Assembly (NCBI RefSeq): GCF_004366075.1
Contig: NZ_SODU01000004.1
Span: forward strand, 835,869-899,868
DNA: 64,000 nt
Reading direction: 5' to 3'
Source of the DNA: Kribbella pratensis
Lineage (GTDB): Bacteria > Actinomycetota > Actinomycetes > Propionibacteriales > Kribbellaceae
In this document: one piece after another, positions 35,011 to 43,790 of the stretch
Layout: each line of letters starts with the position of its first letter
Position numbering within the stretch: the stretch's first letter is position 1
Made by a program: the position numbers and the translations under genes
Notes under the pieces: model-generated
Database searches by the model: none
What the model was told of the DNA's origin: nothing
The model's input: the letters and a program-made list of their open reading frames with translations, nothing else

Positions 35011-36518
35011 CGGGCGAGCTTGGAGAGATCGAAGTTCTCGGTGATCGCGTTCGTCGGCAGCCCCTTGACGCTCTTGTCGGCGACCATCAGGTTCGGCAGC
35101 AGGAACAGCCAGTCCCCCGCAGCCTGCTCGGACAGCCGGCGCGCCGCCTTCTTCAGGTTGTCGACCTGCGCGGCCTCGTCACCGGAGTCCGCCGCGGCCA
35201 GGTAGCCCTGCAGCGTCGGGTCGTCGTAGCGGGTGTAGTACTTCGGGTTGAAGACCGCACCCAGGTCGCGCGGCTCGACGTGCGCGATGATCGACATGTC
35301 GTAGTCGGCGTTCTTGAACACCGTCGTCAGCCACGCCGCCGGGAACTCGAGCTGGTCGATCGCCACCTTCAGGCCGGCCTGCTCCAACTGGCTCTTCACC
35401 ACCTGGCCACAGGACGTTGCGTACGGCAACGTCGGGAGCCGGAGCCGCAGCGTCTTTCCCGCCGCGCCGGAGGCCTGCAGCAACGACTTCGCCTTCGCCA
35501 GGTCGTACGGCGCGACTCCGGTGAGGTCCTCGTACCACGGGTCGGTCGGCGGGACCATGCTGCCGATCAGCTTGCCGCGGCCGGCCCAGCAGGTGTCCAG
35601 CAACGCCTTGTGGTCGATCGCCATCCGGATCCCCTGCCGGGTCCGGACATCCTTGAACAGCGGCAGCGAGTTGTTGAAGGACAGCAGCACCTCGCCGTTC
35701 GTCGTACCCTCGATCACCTGGTACTTGTCGTTGCTGGTGAACTGGCTGAGGGCCTCGGGCGCCTGCACCGTGCCGACCACGTTGATGGTGCCGGTGAGCA
35801 GCGCGTTGTTCAGCGCGGTCGCGTCCTTGAAGTACTTCAGCGTGATCTGCTGGAAGAACGGCTTGCTGCCCCAGTAGTTGTCGTTGCGGACCATGACGAT
35901 CGAGTCGCCGCGGTTCCACTTCGAGAACTTGAACGGGCCGGAGCCGACCGGTGCGGTCGCGAGCGCGCTGACACCGCTCTCCGAGAACATCGCGCCGATC
36001 CGGGTGGTCATCCGGAACAGCCAGTCGTTGCTCGGCTTCGTCAGCGTCACCTGCAACTGGGTCGGCGACAGCGCCTTGGCCTGGGAGACCACGTCCATCG
36101 CGGCCTTCAGCGACGTCGTCCACGCGGTCTTCACCCGGTTGATGCTGAACACCGCGTCGTTCGCGGTGAACTGCTTGTCGTTGGTGAACTTCGCGTTGTC
36201 GACCAGGTCGAACGTGTACGTCTTGCGGTCCGGCGACACCGTCCACGACTTCGCCAGCGACGGCACGATCTTGCCGGAGTCGTCCTGCTTGACCAGCGTC
36301 TCGTAGACGTTGCCGAGCAACGCCTGCGGGATCGCGGCGCCGTCGGTGGTGGTGAAGTCCAGGCTGGCCGGCTCCGCGACCAGACCGATCGACAGCTTCT
36401 GGTCAGCCCCCGGTGAGCTGCCGGACGACGTACCGGATCCGGCCGAGCAGGCCGTCACGGCCAGCAGCGCGGCGGACGCGAGGAATGCGACCGCTCGAGT
36501 GGAAAACGACGGCTTCAC
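35007..36518 (-). CDS. Family 5 solute-binding lipoprotein (peptide/nickel/glycoside type)
   Basis: A 503-aa exported receptor: signal peptide with an AVTAC lipobox at residues 20-24, a Ser/Gly linker, then EPASLDFTTTDG, the usual ligand-entry region of SBP family 5. NRGDSIVMVRNDNYWG and GTTNGEVLLSFNNSLPLFKD are normal for the family. It is first in the transporter operon and divergent from the GntR gene. Family 5 receptors bind peptides, opines, amides, glycosides or metals; the neighbouring amidase and dehydrogenases suggest an amide-containing organic compound rather than ordinary peptides. Confidence 0.92.
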   Translation of the reverse strand: MKPSFSTRAVAFLASAALLAVTACSAGSGTSSGSSPGADQKLSIGLVAEPASLDFTTTDGAAIPQALLGNVYETLVKQDDSGKIVPSLAKSWTVSPDRKTYTFDLVDNAKFTNDKQFTANDAVFSINRVKTAWTTSLKAAMDVVSQAKALSPTQLQVTLTKPSNDWLFRMTTRIGAMFSESGVSALATAPVGSGPFKFSKWNRGDSIVMVRNDNYWGSKPFFQQITLKYFKDATALNNALLTGTINVVGTVQAPEALSQFTSNDKYQVIEGTTNGEVLLSFNNSLPLFKDVRTRQGIRMAIDHKALLDTCWAGRGKLIGSMVPPTDPWYEDLTGVAPYDLAKAKSLLQASGAAGKTLRLRLPTLPYATSCGQVVKSQLEQAGLKVAIDQLEFPAAWLTTVFKNADYDMSIIAHVEPRDLGAVFNPKYYTRYDDPTLQGYLAAADSGDEAAQVDNLKKAARRLSEQAAGDWLFLLPNLMVADKSVKGLPTNAITENFDLSKLAR

Positions 36519-36539
36519 GTCTACTCCTCCGGTGCGCCG

Positions 36540-36554
36540 ACTGGTCTGACCAGT
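36540..36554. promoter_or_regulatory. FadR-type operator palindrome
   Basis: ACTGGTC-T-GACCAGT is a perfect 15-bp palindrome 22 bp from the binding-protein start and 72 bp from the GntR start. It contains TGGTNNNACCA and closely matches the published E. coli FadR site core. The neighbouring gene encodes a FadR-subfamily GntR protein, so this is very probably its operator. Confidence 0.85.
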
Positions 36555-36626
36555 GGACTAGGTCTCAATGGGCCACTAGGTTTGTCCCCTGCTCAGGTGC
36601 CTGTCAAGCGAATGGGGGTGTGCCGG

Positions 36627-37385
36627 ATGACAAAGCGTCCGCAGTTCGAGCCGGTACAACCCGTGCGCGCCTACCAGCGGATCGTCGAGCAGGTCGAGGA
36701 CGCACTCGCCCGCGGTGACCTGGCACCGGGCCAGCGGCTGCCGAGCGAACGTGAACTGGTCGCACAGTTCGCGGTCAGCCGGTCGACGGTCCGCGAGGCG
36801 CTGCGGGTGCTGGAGAGCAACGGCGTGGTCCGCTCCCGGCCCGGCGACCCGAACGGCCCGGAGATCCTGCCGTACTCCTCGTCCGCGCTGCGCAAGCAGG
36901 TGACGAGGCTGGCGCGTGTCGACGAGCTGACCCTGAGCGAGCTGATCGGGTTCCGGATGATCATGGACGGCGCCGCGATCCAGGTCGCGTCCCGGCTGCG
37001 GACCCCGGAGGAGCTGGACGACCTGGAGGCGACCCTGGTCGCGATGCGGGACGCGATCGACGTCGACTTCGCCGCGTTCAGCGAGGCCGATCTCGCGTTC
37101 CACGAGCTGATCGCGCGGATCAGCCGGAACTCGCTGATCCAGACCTGCAACGAGGTCGTCCGCGGCGTCGTGCTCGGACTGATCGCCGACAAGATCGCGC
37201 ACGCCCCGAACAGCCGCGCCCTGATGCTCGAGTCGCTGCACCACCACGCCGAGGTCGTCGACGCGATCCGCGCCGGCAACGGCCACGCCGCCGCCCGGAT
37301 CGCCCGCCAGAACATGTTCGACTACTACGCCGGGTACGTGCCCGACTCCGAGCAGGAAACCTTGCGTGCGCTCATAGATGACTGA
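36627..37385 (+). CDS. GntR-family regulator, FadR subfamily
   Basis: A 252-aa regulator. The winged helix reads LAPGQRLPSERELVAQFAVSRSTVREALRVLESNGVV, given here by its parts: LPSERELV, SRSTVREALR and LESNGVV. The C-terminal all-helical FCD-type domain contains DLAFHELIARISRN and LHHHAEVVDAIRAG, whose histidines usually bind a metal and an organic acid. It is divergent from the transporter operon with a FadR-like palindrome between, so it should repress import until an acid or related metabolite is present. ATG at 36627 gives the canonical length. Confidence 0.92.
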   Translation: MTKRPQFEPVQPVRAYQRIVEQVEDALARGDLAPGQRLPSERELVAQFAVSRSTVREALRVLESNGVVRSRPGDPNGPEILPYSSSALRKQVTRLARVDELTLSELIGFRMIMDGAAIQVASRLRTPEELDDLEATLVAMRDAIDVDFAAFSEADLAFHELIARISRNSLIQTCNEVVRGVVLGLIADKIAHAPNSRALMLESLHHHAEVVDAIRAGNGHAAARIARQNMFDYYAGYVPDSEQETLRALIDD

Positions 37386-37415
37386 CTGATCCCGTGGCAT
37401 TCTGACGGGATCAGT
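37385..37415 (+). terminator. Hairpin terminator after GntR gene
   Basis: Perfect 11-bp arms (37385-37395, ACTGATCCCGT; 37405-37415) with a 9-nt loop begin at the last base of the GntR stop codon. There is no clear T-run. The stem ends 22 bp before the GTG of the next gene, so it could also lie in that gene's leader. Confidence 0.6.
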
Positions 37416-37437
37416 TCACTGCTGTGGGGGGCACCGC

Positions 37438-39087
37438 GTGAGCAAACCTGCGATTCTCACGGTCGACGACGACCCGATGGTCTCGGCGGCCATCTCCCGC
37501 GACCTGCGCCGCCGGTACGGCGACGACTACCTGGTCGTCCGCGCGACCTCGGGCGACCAGGCGCTCGCCGCGCTGACCAAGCTCGCCTTGCGCAACCAGC
37601 CGATCGCCTTGATCGCGACCGACCAGCGGATGCCCGGCATGACCGGCATCGAACTGCTCGAACGCGCCCGCGAGCACGCCCCGAGCGCGAAGTACCTGCT
37701 GCTCACCGCGTACGCCGACACGGACGTGGCGATCCGTGCGATCAACGAGATCGGCCTCGACTACTACCTCCTGAAACCCTGGGACCCGCCCGAGGACCAG
37801 CTGTTCCCGGTCGTCGACGACCTGCTCGGCGACTGGCGGCAGGCCAACCCCGAGCACACCTCCGATGTCCGTGTCGTCGGCAACCGCTGGTCGGACCGCG
37901 CGCACGACATCAAGACGTTCCTGGCCCGCAATCACGTTCCGTACCACTGGTACGACGTCGAGCGCGACACCGAGGGTCAGCGCCTCAGGGACCTCGCCGA
38001 CGCCGCCGACCACGAACTGCCGCTGGTCCTGATCCCGGAAGGCGACACGCTCCGCTCCCCCACCGCCCGCGACCTCGCCACGGCTCTCGGTCTGCGGACC
38101 CGCGCCGAGCAACCGTTGTACGACGTCTGCATCGTCGGCGGCGGACCGGCCGGACTCGCCGCCGGCGTGTACGCCGCGTCCGAAGGCCTCAGCACGGTGA
38201 TCGTCGAACGCGAGGCACCCGGCGGCCAGGCCGGGCTCAGCGCCGCGATCGAGAACTACCTCGGGTTCCCGCGCGGCCTGACCGGCTCCGACCTCGCCCA
38301 GCGGGCGGTCGCGCAGGCGTCCCGCTTCGGCGCGGAAATGGTGCTCGCGCGCTCGGTCGTCGGCCTCGAGTCCCGCGGCCCCGTGCACGCCGTACTGCTC
38401 GAGGAATCCGGTGAGATCGAGGCCCGCGCGCTGATCGTCGCGACCGGCGTCTCGTACCGCAGCCTCGACGTCGACGGCCTCGACGCCCTCACCGGCCGCG
38501 GCGTGTACTACGGCGCCACGGCGAGCGAAGCCAGGCAGGTCCAGGACGACGAGGTGTACATCGTCGGCACGGCGAACTCGGCCGGACAGGCCGCGCTCAA
38601 CCTGGCCCGCTATGCCAAACGCGTCGTGCTCCTGGTCCGCGGCGGCACGCTCGAAAGCTCGATGTCGCGGTACCTCATCGACAAGATCACCCAGGCCTCG
38701 AACATCGAGGTACGGTGCCGGACCGAGGTGGTCGCTTGCCGCGGCGAAGGTCATCTCGAGGCGCTGACGTTCGCGGATCGCACCTCCGGCCGGGTCGAGG
38801 AGGTGCTCGCCAGCTGGCTGTTCATCTTCGTCGGCGCGATCCCGCGGACGGATTGGCTCGGCGACTCCGTCGTCCGCGACGCCAAGGGGTTCGTGGTGAC
38901 GGGGCCGGACCTGATCGCGCAGAACCGGTGGTCGCTGAGCAGGCCGCCGTACGCGCTGGAGACCAGCGTGCCGGGGGTGTTCGCGGCCGGCGACGTACGG
39001 CTCGACTCGATGAAACGCGTGGCGTCCGCGGTCGGCGAAGGCGCCATGTCGATCTATCTCGTCCACCGCTACCTTGCGACCGTCTGA
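37438..39087 (+). CDS. Response-regulator receiver fused to a thioredoxin-reductase-like flavoprotein
   Basis: A 549-aa protein starting with GTG. Residues ~5-125 are a receiver domain (ILTVDDDPMVS, phosphoacceptor Asp in IATDQRMPGM, Lys in LLKPW). Residues ~135-215 resemble a thioredoxin-like domain without Cys. The rest is a FAD/NAD(P) reductase: FAD loop GGGPAGLAAGVYA, NAD(P) loop VGTANSAGQAALNLA and final GVFAAGDVR. The CxxC redox motif of true thioredoxin reductases is absent (YYGATASEA at that place). The output is therefore probably a flavin-dependent sensor or reductase controlled by phosphorylation. The stop overlaps the histidine-kinase start (TGATG). Confidence 0.9.
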   Translation: MSKPAILTVDDDPMVSAAISRDLRRRYGDDYLVVRATSGDQALAALTKLALRNQPIALIATDQRMPGMTGIELLERAREHAPSAKYLLLTAYADTDVAIRAINEIGLDYYLLKPWDPPEDQLFPVVDDLLGDWRQANPEHTSDVRVVGNRWSDRAHDIKTFLARNHVPYHWYDVERDTEGQRLRDLADAADHELPLVLIPEGDTLRSPTARDLATALGLRTRAEQPLYDVCIVGGGPAGLAAGVYAASEGLSTVIVEREAPGGQAGLSAAIENYLGFPRGLTGSDLAQRAVAQASRFGAEMVLARSVVGLESRGPVHAVLLEESGEIEARALIVATGVSYRSLDVDGLDALTGRGVYYGATASEARQVQDDEVYIVGTANSAGQAALNLARYAKRVVLLVRGGTLESSMSRYLIDKITQASNIEVRCRTEVVACRGEGHLEALTFADRTSGRVEEVLASWLFIFVGAIPRTDWLGDSVVRDAKGFVVTGPDLIAQNRWSLSRPPYALETSVPGVFAAGDVRLDSMKRVASAVGEGAMSIYLVHRYLATV

Positions 39088-40472
39088 TGTACGCCGCTGA
39101 ACTGCACGCCATCCCGCTCTTCGCCGGGTTGACCGATGCGCAACTGGACGAACTGATCGACGGCAGCACCGAGGTGTCGATCGAGCGCGGCGTCGACCTG
39201 TTCCACGAGGGCGAACCCGCCGACTTCTGGTGGGTGCTCGTCGACGGCGCGATCTCGCTGCACCGCAAGATCGGCCGCGAGGACACCGTGATGGGCAAGA
39301 TGGACGTCCCAGGCCGCTGGGCCGGCGGCTTCCGCGCCTGGGACGAGCACGGCCTGTATCTCGCCAGTGGCCGCGGCCTGGCCGAAGGACGGGTACTTCG
39401 GGTGCCGGCCGACGTACTGCGAGAGCGGATCGACGACTGGTTCCCCCTCGCCGGGCATCTCATCAAGGGCGTCTACGGGACCGCGCGGGCGATCGAGTCG
39501 ACCGCCCGGCAGCGCGAGTCGCTGATCACGCTCGGCACGCTGGCCGCCGGGCTGGCGCATGAGATCAACAACCCCGCCGCGGCGGCCGCACGCTCGGTCA
39601 GCGCACTCGACACCGCGTGCGTCACGCTGCTGTCGGCGCTGCGCGGGCTCGCGGAAGGCGACGCAACGGCCGCACAGTTCAGTGCCCTCGACGAGCTGCG
39701 GCTCGAGCTCGGCTCGGGTACGGCGGCGCCGGATCCGGTGGACCTCGCCGATCACGAGAGCACGATCGCGGACTGGCTCGACGACCACGGCGTCGAGCGG
39801 TCGTGGTTCATCGCTCCCCCGCTCGCCGCGGCCGGCACCAGCGTGGACTGGTGCGAGCGCGCGGCCGACGTACTCGGTGACGCGCTGGAGCCCGGCCTCG
39901 AATGGGTCGCCAGCACGTTGTCGGTCGCGACGCTGCTCAGCGAGGTGAAGGAGTCGACGCGGCGGATCACCGAGCTGGTGGCCGCCGTCCGCTCGTACTC
40001 GCAGATGGACCGCGGCTCGATCCAGACGATCGACGTCACCGAGGGCATCGAGAGCACGCTCGTGATGCTCGGGCATAAGCTGCGCGACGGCGTCGAGGTG
40101 GTTCGCGCGTACGGCGCCGGCGTGCCGCGGATCGATGCATACGCCGGCGAACTGAACCAGGTGTGGACGAACCTGATCGACAACGCGGTCGACGCGATGG
40201 ACGGTGTCGGCACCCTGCGGATCACGACCCGAACCGACGGCGACCGGATCGTGGTCGAGTTCACCGACACCGGTCCCGGGATGCCGCCGGAGGTCGCGGC
40301 CCGCGCGTTCGAGCCGTTCTACACGACCAAGGACGTCGGCAAGGGCACCGGTCTGGGCCTCGACATCGCGCAACGGATCGTCGCCGAACACCACGGCGGC
40401 ACGATCGGTATCACGTCACGCCCGGGCGACACCACGGTCCAGGTGCGACTCCCGCACCAACCACCGAACTGA
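39087..40472 (+). CDS. CNMP-domain sensor histidine kinase
   Basis: A 461-aa soluble kinase. An N-terminal cyclic-nucleotide-binding-fold domain (residues ~1-125: IPLFAGLTDAQLDELID, LFHEGEPADFWWVLVDGAISL) is followed by an H-box (GTLAAGLAHEINNPAA, the phosphorylated His) and an ATP-binding domain with N box NQVWTNLIDNAVDAM, G1 DTGPGM and G2 GTGLGLDIA. It overlaps the receiver-flavoprotein gene by one base, so that protein is its likely partner. It would sense a cyclic nucleotide or a redox ligand in the cytoplasm. Confidence 0.92.
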   Translation: MYAAELHAIPLFAGLTDAQLDELIDGSTEVSIERGVDLFHEGEPADFWWVLVDGAISLHRKIGREDTVMGKMDVPGRWAGGFRAWDEHGLYLASGRGLAEGRVLRVPADVLRERIDDWFPLAGHLIKGVYGTARAIESTARQRESLITLGTLAAGLAHEINNPAAAAARSVSALDTACVTLLSALRGLAEGDATAAQFSALDELRLELGSGTAAPDPVDLADHESTIADWLDDHGVERSWFIAPPLAAAGTSVDWCERAADVLGDALEPGLEWVASTLSVATLLSEVKESTRRITELVAAVRSYSQMDRGSIQTIDVTEGIESTLVMLGHKLRDGVEVVRAYGAGVPRIDAYAGELNQVWTNLIDNAVDAMDGVGTLRITTRTDGDRIVVEFTDTGPGMPPEVAARAFEPFYTTKDVGKGTGLGLDIAQRIVAEHHGGTIGITSRPGDTTVQVRLPHQPPN

Positions 40473-41081
40473 TCAGGTGTCGTGTTCGAGGATGCGGACG
40501 CGGGGCACCTTGAGGATCCTGCGTGCCTTCGTGGTCCAGTCGGAGCACACGAAGGCTGCTGCGGTCTCCGGCCAGGCGACCACCACGACCTCCTGGCAGG
40601 CGGTGGTCTTCACCATCTGCATCAGTGCCAGCAGCACCTCGCCGTGCGTGATGGAGACGTGCACCGGGTAGCCGCTGGCCGCCCGGAGCCGCCGGGAGCT
40701 GTGCTCGATCACCGAGGCGAGGTCGACGGCCGGATCGGCGAGGGTCGCCGTCGGCGTTCCGCTCTGGGGTTCGCGCAGTGTTCCACGCTGGGTTCCACGC
40801 TGGGTTCGGCTTTGTGCTCGGTCAACTGTTGCCGGCGGGCTGACGCGCGCCGACGCCACCGTCGCCGAGCCGATCACGGAAGCGGAGCCGGTCAGGCCGG
40901 CCACGTCCGCGAACGTCGAGCCCAGCAACGCCATCGGACCGCCGAACCCGCTCTCCGGATGACTGGAGACCAGCAGGTGGTAGTCCACGGTGTCCTCGCG
41001 CCTTGCATGCAGGGCGGCAACGCGGCGCGCGTCGCCCTCGCTCATCTCCCGCTCGATGAGCACCACCACGTCGTACGTCAT
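40473..41081 (-). CDS. Small Usp-like hypothetical protein
   Basis: A 202-aa protein beginning MTYDVVVLIEREMSEGDARRVAALHA. The alternating beta-alpha pattern (YHLLVSSHPE early; CQEVVVVAWPETAAAF and RILKVPRVRILEH at the end) resembles a universal-stress/HUP-like fold, but no ATP-binding motif is clear. The middle carries a low-complexity linker (TQRGTQRGT) from a perfect 12-bp DNA duplication at 40781-40804. The stop lies back-to-back with the kinase stop in a TGATCA palindrome. I do not recognise its function. Confidence 0.65.
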   Translation of the reverse strand: MTYDVVVLIEREMSEGDARRVAALHARREDTVDYHLLVSSHPESGFGGPMALLGSTFADVAGLTGSASVIGSATVASARVSPPATVDRAQSRTQRGTQRGTLREPQSGTPTATLADPAVDLASVIEHSSRRLRAASGYPVHVSITHGEVLLALMQMVKTTACQEVVVVAWPETAAAFVCSDWTTKARRILKVPRVRILEHDT

Positions 41082-41099
41082 TCGTGGCTCCCTTCGCGT

Positions 41100-41164
41100 C
41101 AATTCCGTTGTACTCCTGCCGAGGACCGGTCCAAAGCACCAGCCCCGCCTCCGTCACGGAATTG
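41100..41164. other. 9-bp inverted repeat downstream of the RING gene
   Basis: CAATTCCGT (41100-41108) and ACGGAATTG (41156-41164) are exactly complementary, 47 nt apart. On the minus strand this is after the RING gene stop and before the Usp-like start. It could be a weak terminator or an operator. Confidence 0.35.
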
Positions 41165-41207
41165 TCAATTTCTTCTCAGGCTCCTGCCAGACTCGCCCGA
41201 GCGCAGG

Positions 41208-43790
41208 TCATGGAGTGGGTGAGGTGGCTCCGAGGCTCGCGCGAGCGCGGGTGTCGGGGGCCAGACCCGACAGCAGGTACGGTGCGTCGATCAGCGACAG
41301 GCTCGCGCCGTCGAGGAGACGCGGATGCAGCGCGTACACTTCCGCGCCCGCGCGCGGCGTGATGTCACCGGTCAGCACCGCGACGAAATCGGCGCGTTTC
41401 GCCGCGTCCTCGTCCCAGCTCCGGTCCGGCTCCAGCCGCGCGACGACCCGCCGCGCGAACGTCGCCAGCTCCTCGGCCGGGTCACGGACGTAGCCGACGA
41501 CCGACCCGTCGGCGCACCGGACCGCGATCTCGTCGGCGCGGGCCGCCGCGTGCCAGCAGCAGATCTCCCACAGACTCACCCGGTCGCCCGACCCGTGAAC
41601 CTCTTCCAGCGTCGCCGCCATCAGCCCGAGATGACCGCCGTACCTCGCGATGTTGTGGCCGTATCCGGCCGCGCCGAGGTTCACGTCGTACCAGCGCAGT
41701 TCCTTGGTCCGCAGGTCGACGCCGAACGGCATCAGGATCTTCGCCGGCCCGGCCAGGTCGAAGCGGTCCTCGACCGCCGCCGGATCGAACAGCCTGCCAG
41801 GTTGCCGCAGTACGCCGACGAAACCGCGTTCCAGCTCCTCGAACGGTACGTCGTTGTAGCTGAACACCACAGGCAGCAGATAGCGACCACCCACCCGGCG
41901 CACCGCGCGCAGATCGATGTCCACGAACTCCGTCGATCCGTCGGGCCCCGGCGCGGACGTCAGATCGCCGGAATGCACCAGCGCGTCCTGGTCGAACCGC
42001 AGCCGGGTGTAGTCGCACAGCCCGACGAAAGCCCACTCCTCGTCGAACACCGCCACTGACAGGTCGAGATCGATCCGCCTCCCGCGAGGCTCGACCCAGT
42101 GCAGGAACAGCCGCAGCAACTCGTCCTGCGGGATCGGCACCGCACTCCCCCGCGTCATCCGCAGCAGGCTCGACGACGCGTTCCGCTCCGAACCGGGCGC
42201 CGCCATCCGGGACAGCTCCTCGTCCAGGAACACCCGCCGCCAGCGCGGCAATCCCGTTGCCCGGCGCAACATTTCCCCGGTGAGTACGCCGGACAGCTCG
42301 ACGGCGAGCGCAGTGGGCAAGGGCTCCCGGTCGTCGACCGACGTCCAGATCCGGGCGGTCCCGCCACGCGGGAAGAACAGCCGCAGATCGCCCGGCGGTG
42401 TCCGGACCTGTCCCAGGGCGGCCGTGATGACCGCCGGCGAGACGTCCGACACCGCCGTCGTCAGGGCGTCTACGAGCTCCGCGTGCTGCTCCGGCGGAAG
42501 GGCACGCGCCAGCTGCACCAGACGGCGTACCAACTCGCCTGGACGGTGCCCCAGCAGGTCGAGCGCCTGCTCCGGCCGCCCTTGCGTGAAAGCGCCCTCG
42601 ACACGCGAGCTGAACGTGCTCATCACGAGCCGCCCGCTCTCCACTCGCACCAGCGGATGCCGCGAAGCCTCGCCCGCCACCGCCCGTCCGGCCGCCGTTC
42701 CGAGGTCCAGAGCGGTACGTCGGAGGACCGCGAACGCCAGCGCGGCGACCGGGAACCGGGTCGCGAACTCGAACGGATGCAGGTTCTCCCCGATCCGTTT
42801 CCAGGCACGCTCGTGGCGCAGCATGTCCTCCACCAGCGTCTCGACCGGCAGCCGGTCGAGACGCTCCAGGACGAGGTGTCGAGTTGCCCGCGGCAACGAC
42901 CTGCGCCGGACCGGCGGCGTCCACAGCCCGGGGTCGGCGTCCATCAACGCGTAGACCAGCCGCAGTACGTCGGTGGCGGTGTCGGTGCGATCGATCAGCG
43001 CGGGCTCCTCGGCCAGGAAGTGCGCGATCACGAGCGCACGGGTCTCCCGGACCGGGATGTCATCAGGAATCCAGGCCGAACTGGCGCCGTTGAGCAGCAC
43101 CTGCAGGTCGGCGCGGTCCGCAGCGGACAGAGGCGCGCGCCGGGCCAGCAGGGCATTGACGGTCTGACGGACCGAGTCTGCCGTGGCCAGCGAGAGCAGC
43201 CGCAGGCGATCCGAGCGGACATGCGCCTGAGGCTCCTCGACCGGCGACGGCTTGAGGAACGGATCTTTCGGGTCGATGCGCCGCAGACACAGCGGACAGG
43301 CACTGAGGTCGGCGCCGTCCCAGCACGTCCGGCAGACCAGGTGGGCGCACGGGGAGACCGCGTGCACGGAGGTCGTGTCGCCGCAGAGCACACACGGTTG
43401 CTCCGGCTCCTGCAGCAGGCGGGCGAAGACCCGGTTCACATAGAAGGTCTCCGTGTTGCCCGGCACGCTCTCCGGGAAGCCCCGGAACAACGGCGTGTGC
43501 TTGGCGTCGAACCCGGACTCGGCGTCGAGCAGGTCGAGGAGCGCACTGCCGAAACCGGCCAGCGCAGGCGCCGACAGCGAGGCACAGTGCCGGTACAGGC
43601 CGACCGAGAGCAGGAGACCGCGCTGGATCAGGTCCGCCTGGAGCGCGGACAGGCCGGCCTGGATGGTGAGCGGTCGGCGCAGCCACTGCCAGGCGGAGCG
43701 CCGTACCGGAGGGGTGAGGGCGGTGGCGTCGACGAGCCGCCGGCGGCGCAGCAGGACAGCAGCTCGCGGATCCGCTGGTTGGTCCGGCAT
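41208..43790 (-). CDS. RING-finger protein with TerD-like region (MXAN_6230/SCO0854 type)
   Basis: An 860-aa soluble protein. Residues 133-168 are a complete RING finger: C133-x2-C136-x11-C148-x-H150-x2-C153-x2-C156-x8-C165-x2-C168, with PCAHLVCRTC at the core. A long helical region follows. Near residues 565-700, IDLDLSVAVFDEEW, HSGDLTSAP, FVDIDLRAV and VVFSYND match the pattern of TerD/calcium-binding stress domains; this part is inference. The overall design agrees with the family known in Myxococcus and Streptomyces as MXAN_6230/SCO0854 RING proteins. Bacterial RINGs of this kind were linked to Ter stress systems in published genome analyses; a ligase activity is unproven. It is transcribed from a gap holding a small NDW-repeat gene and a strong hairpin. 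Confidence 0.85.
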   Translation of the reverse strand: MPDQPADPRAAVLLRRRRLVDATALTPPVRRSAWQWLRRPLTIQAGLSALQADLIQRGLLLSVGLYRHCASLSAPALAGFGSALLDLLDAESGFDAKHTPLFRGFPESVPGNTETFYVNRVFARLLQEPEQPCVLCGDTTSVHAVSPCAHLVCRTCWDGADLSACPLCLRRIDPKDPFLKPSPVEEPQAHVRSDRLRLLSLATADSVRQTVNALLARRAPLSAADRADLQVLLNGASSAWIPDDIPVRETRALVIAHFLAEEPALIDRTDTATDVLRLVYALMDADPGLWTPPVRRRSLPRATRHLVLERLDRLPVETLVEDMLRHERAWKRIGENLHPFEFATRFPVAALAFAVLRRTALDLGTAAGRAVAGEASRHPLVRVESGRLVMSTFSSRVEGAFTQGRPEQALDLLGHRPGELVRRLVQLARALPPEQHAELVDALTTAVSDVSPAVITAALGQVRTPPGDLRLFFPRGGTARIWTSVDDREPLPTALAVELSGVLTGEMLRRATGLPRWRRVFLDEELSRMAAPGSERNASSSLLRMTRGSAVPIPQDELLRLFLHWVEPRGRRIDLDLSVAVFDEEWAFVGLCDYTRLRFDQDALVHSGDLTSAPGPDGSTEFVDIDLRAVRRVGGRYLLPVVFSYNDVPFEELERGFVGVLRQPGRLFDPAAVEDRFDLAGPAKILMPFGVDLRTKELRWYDVNLGAAGYGHNIARYGGHLGLMAATLEEVHGSGDRVSLWEICCWHAAARADEIAVRCADGSVVGYVRDPAEELATFARRVVARLEPDRSWDEDAAKRADFVAVLTGDITPRAGAEVYALHPRLLDGASLSLIDAPYLLSGLAPDTRARASLGATSPTP

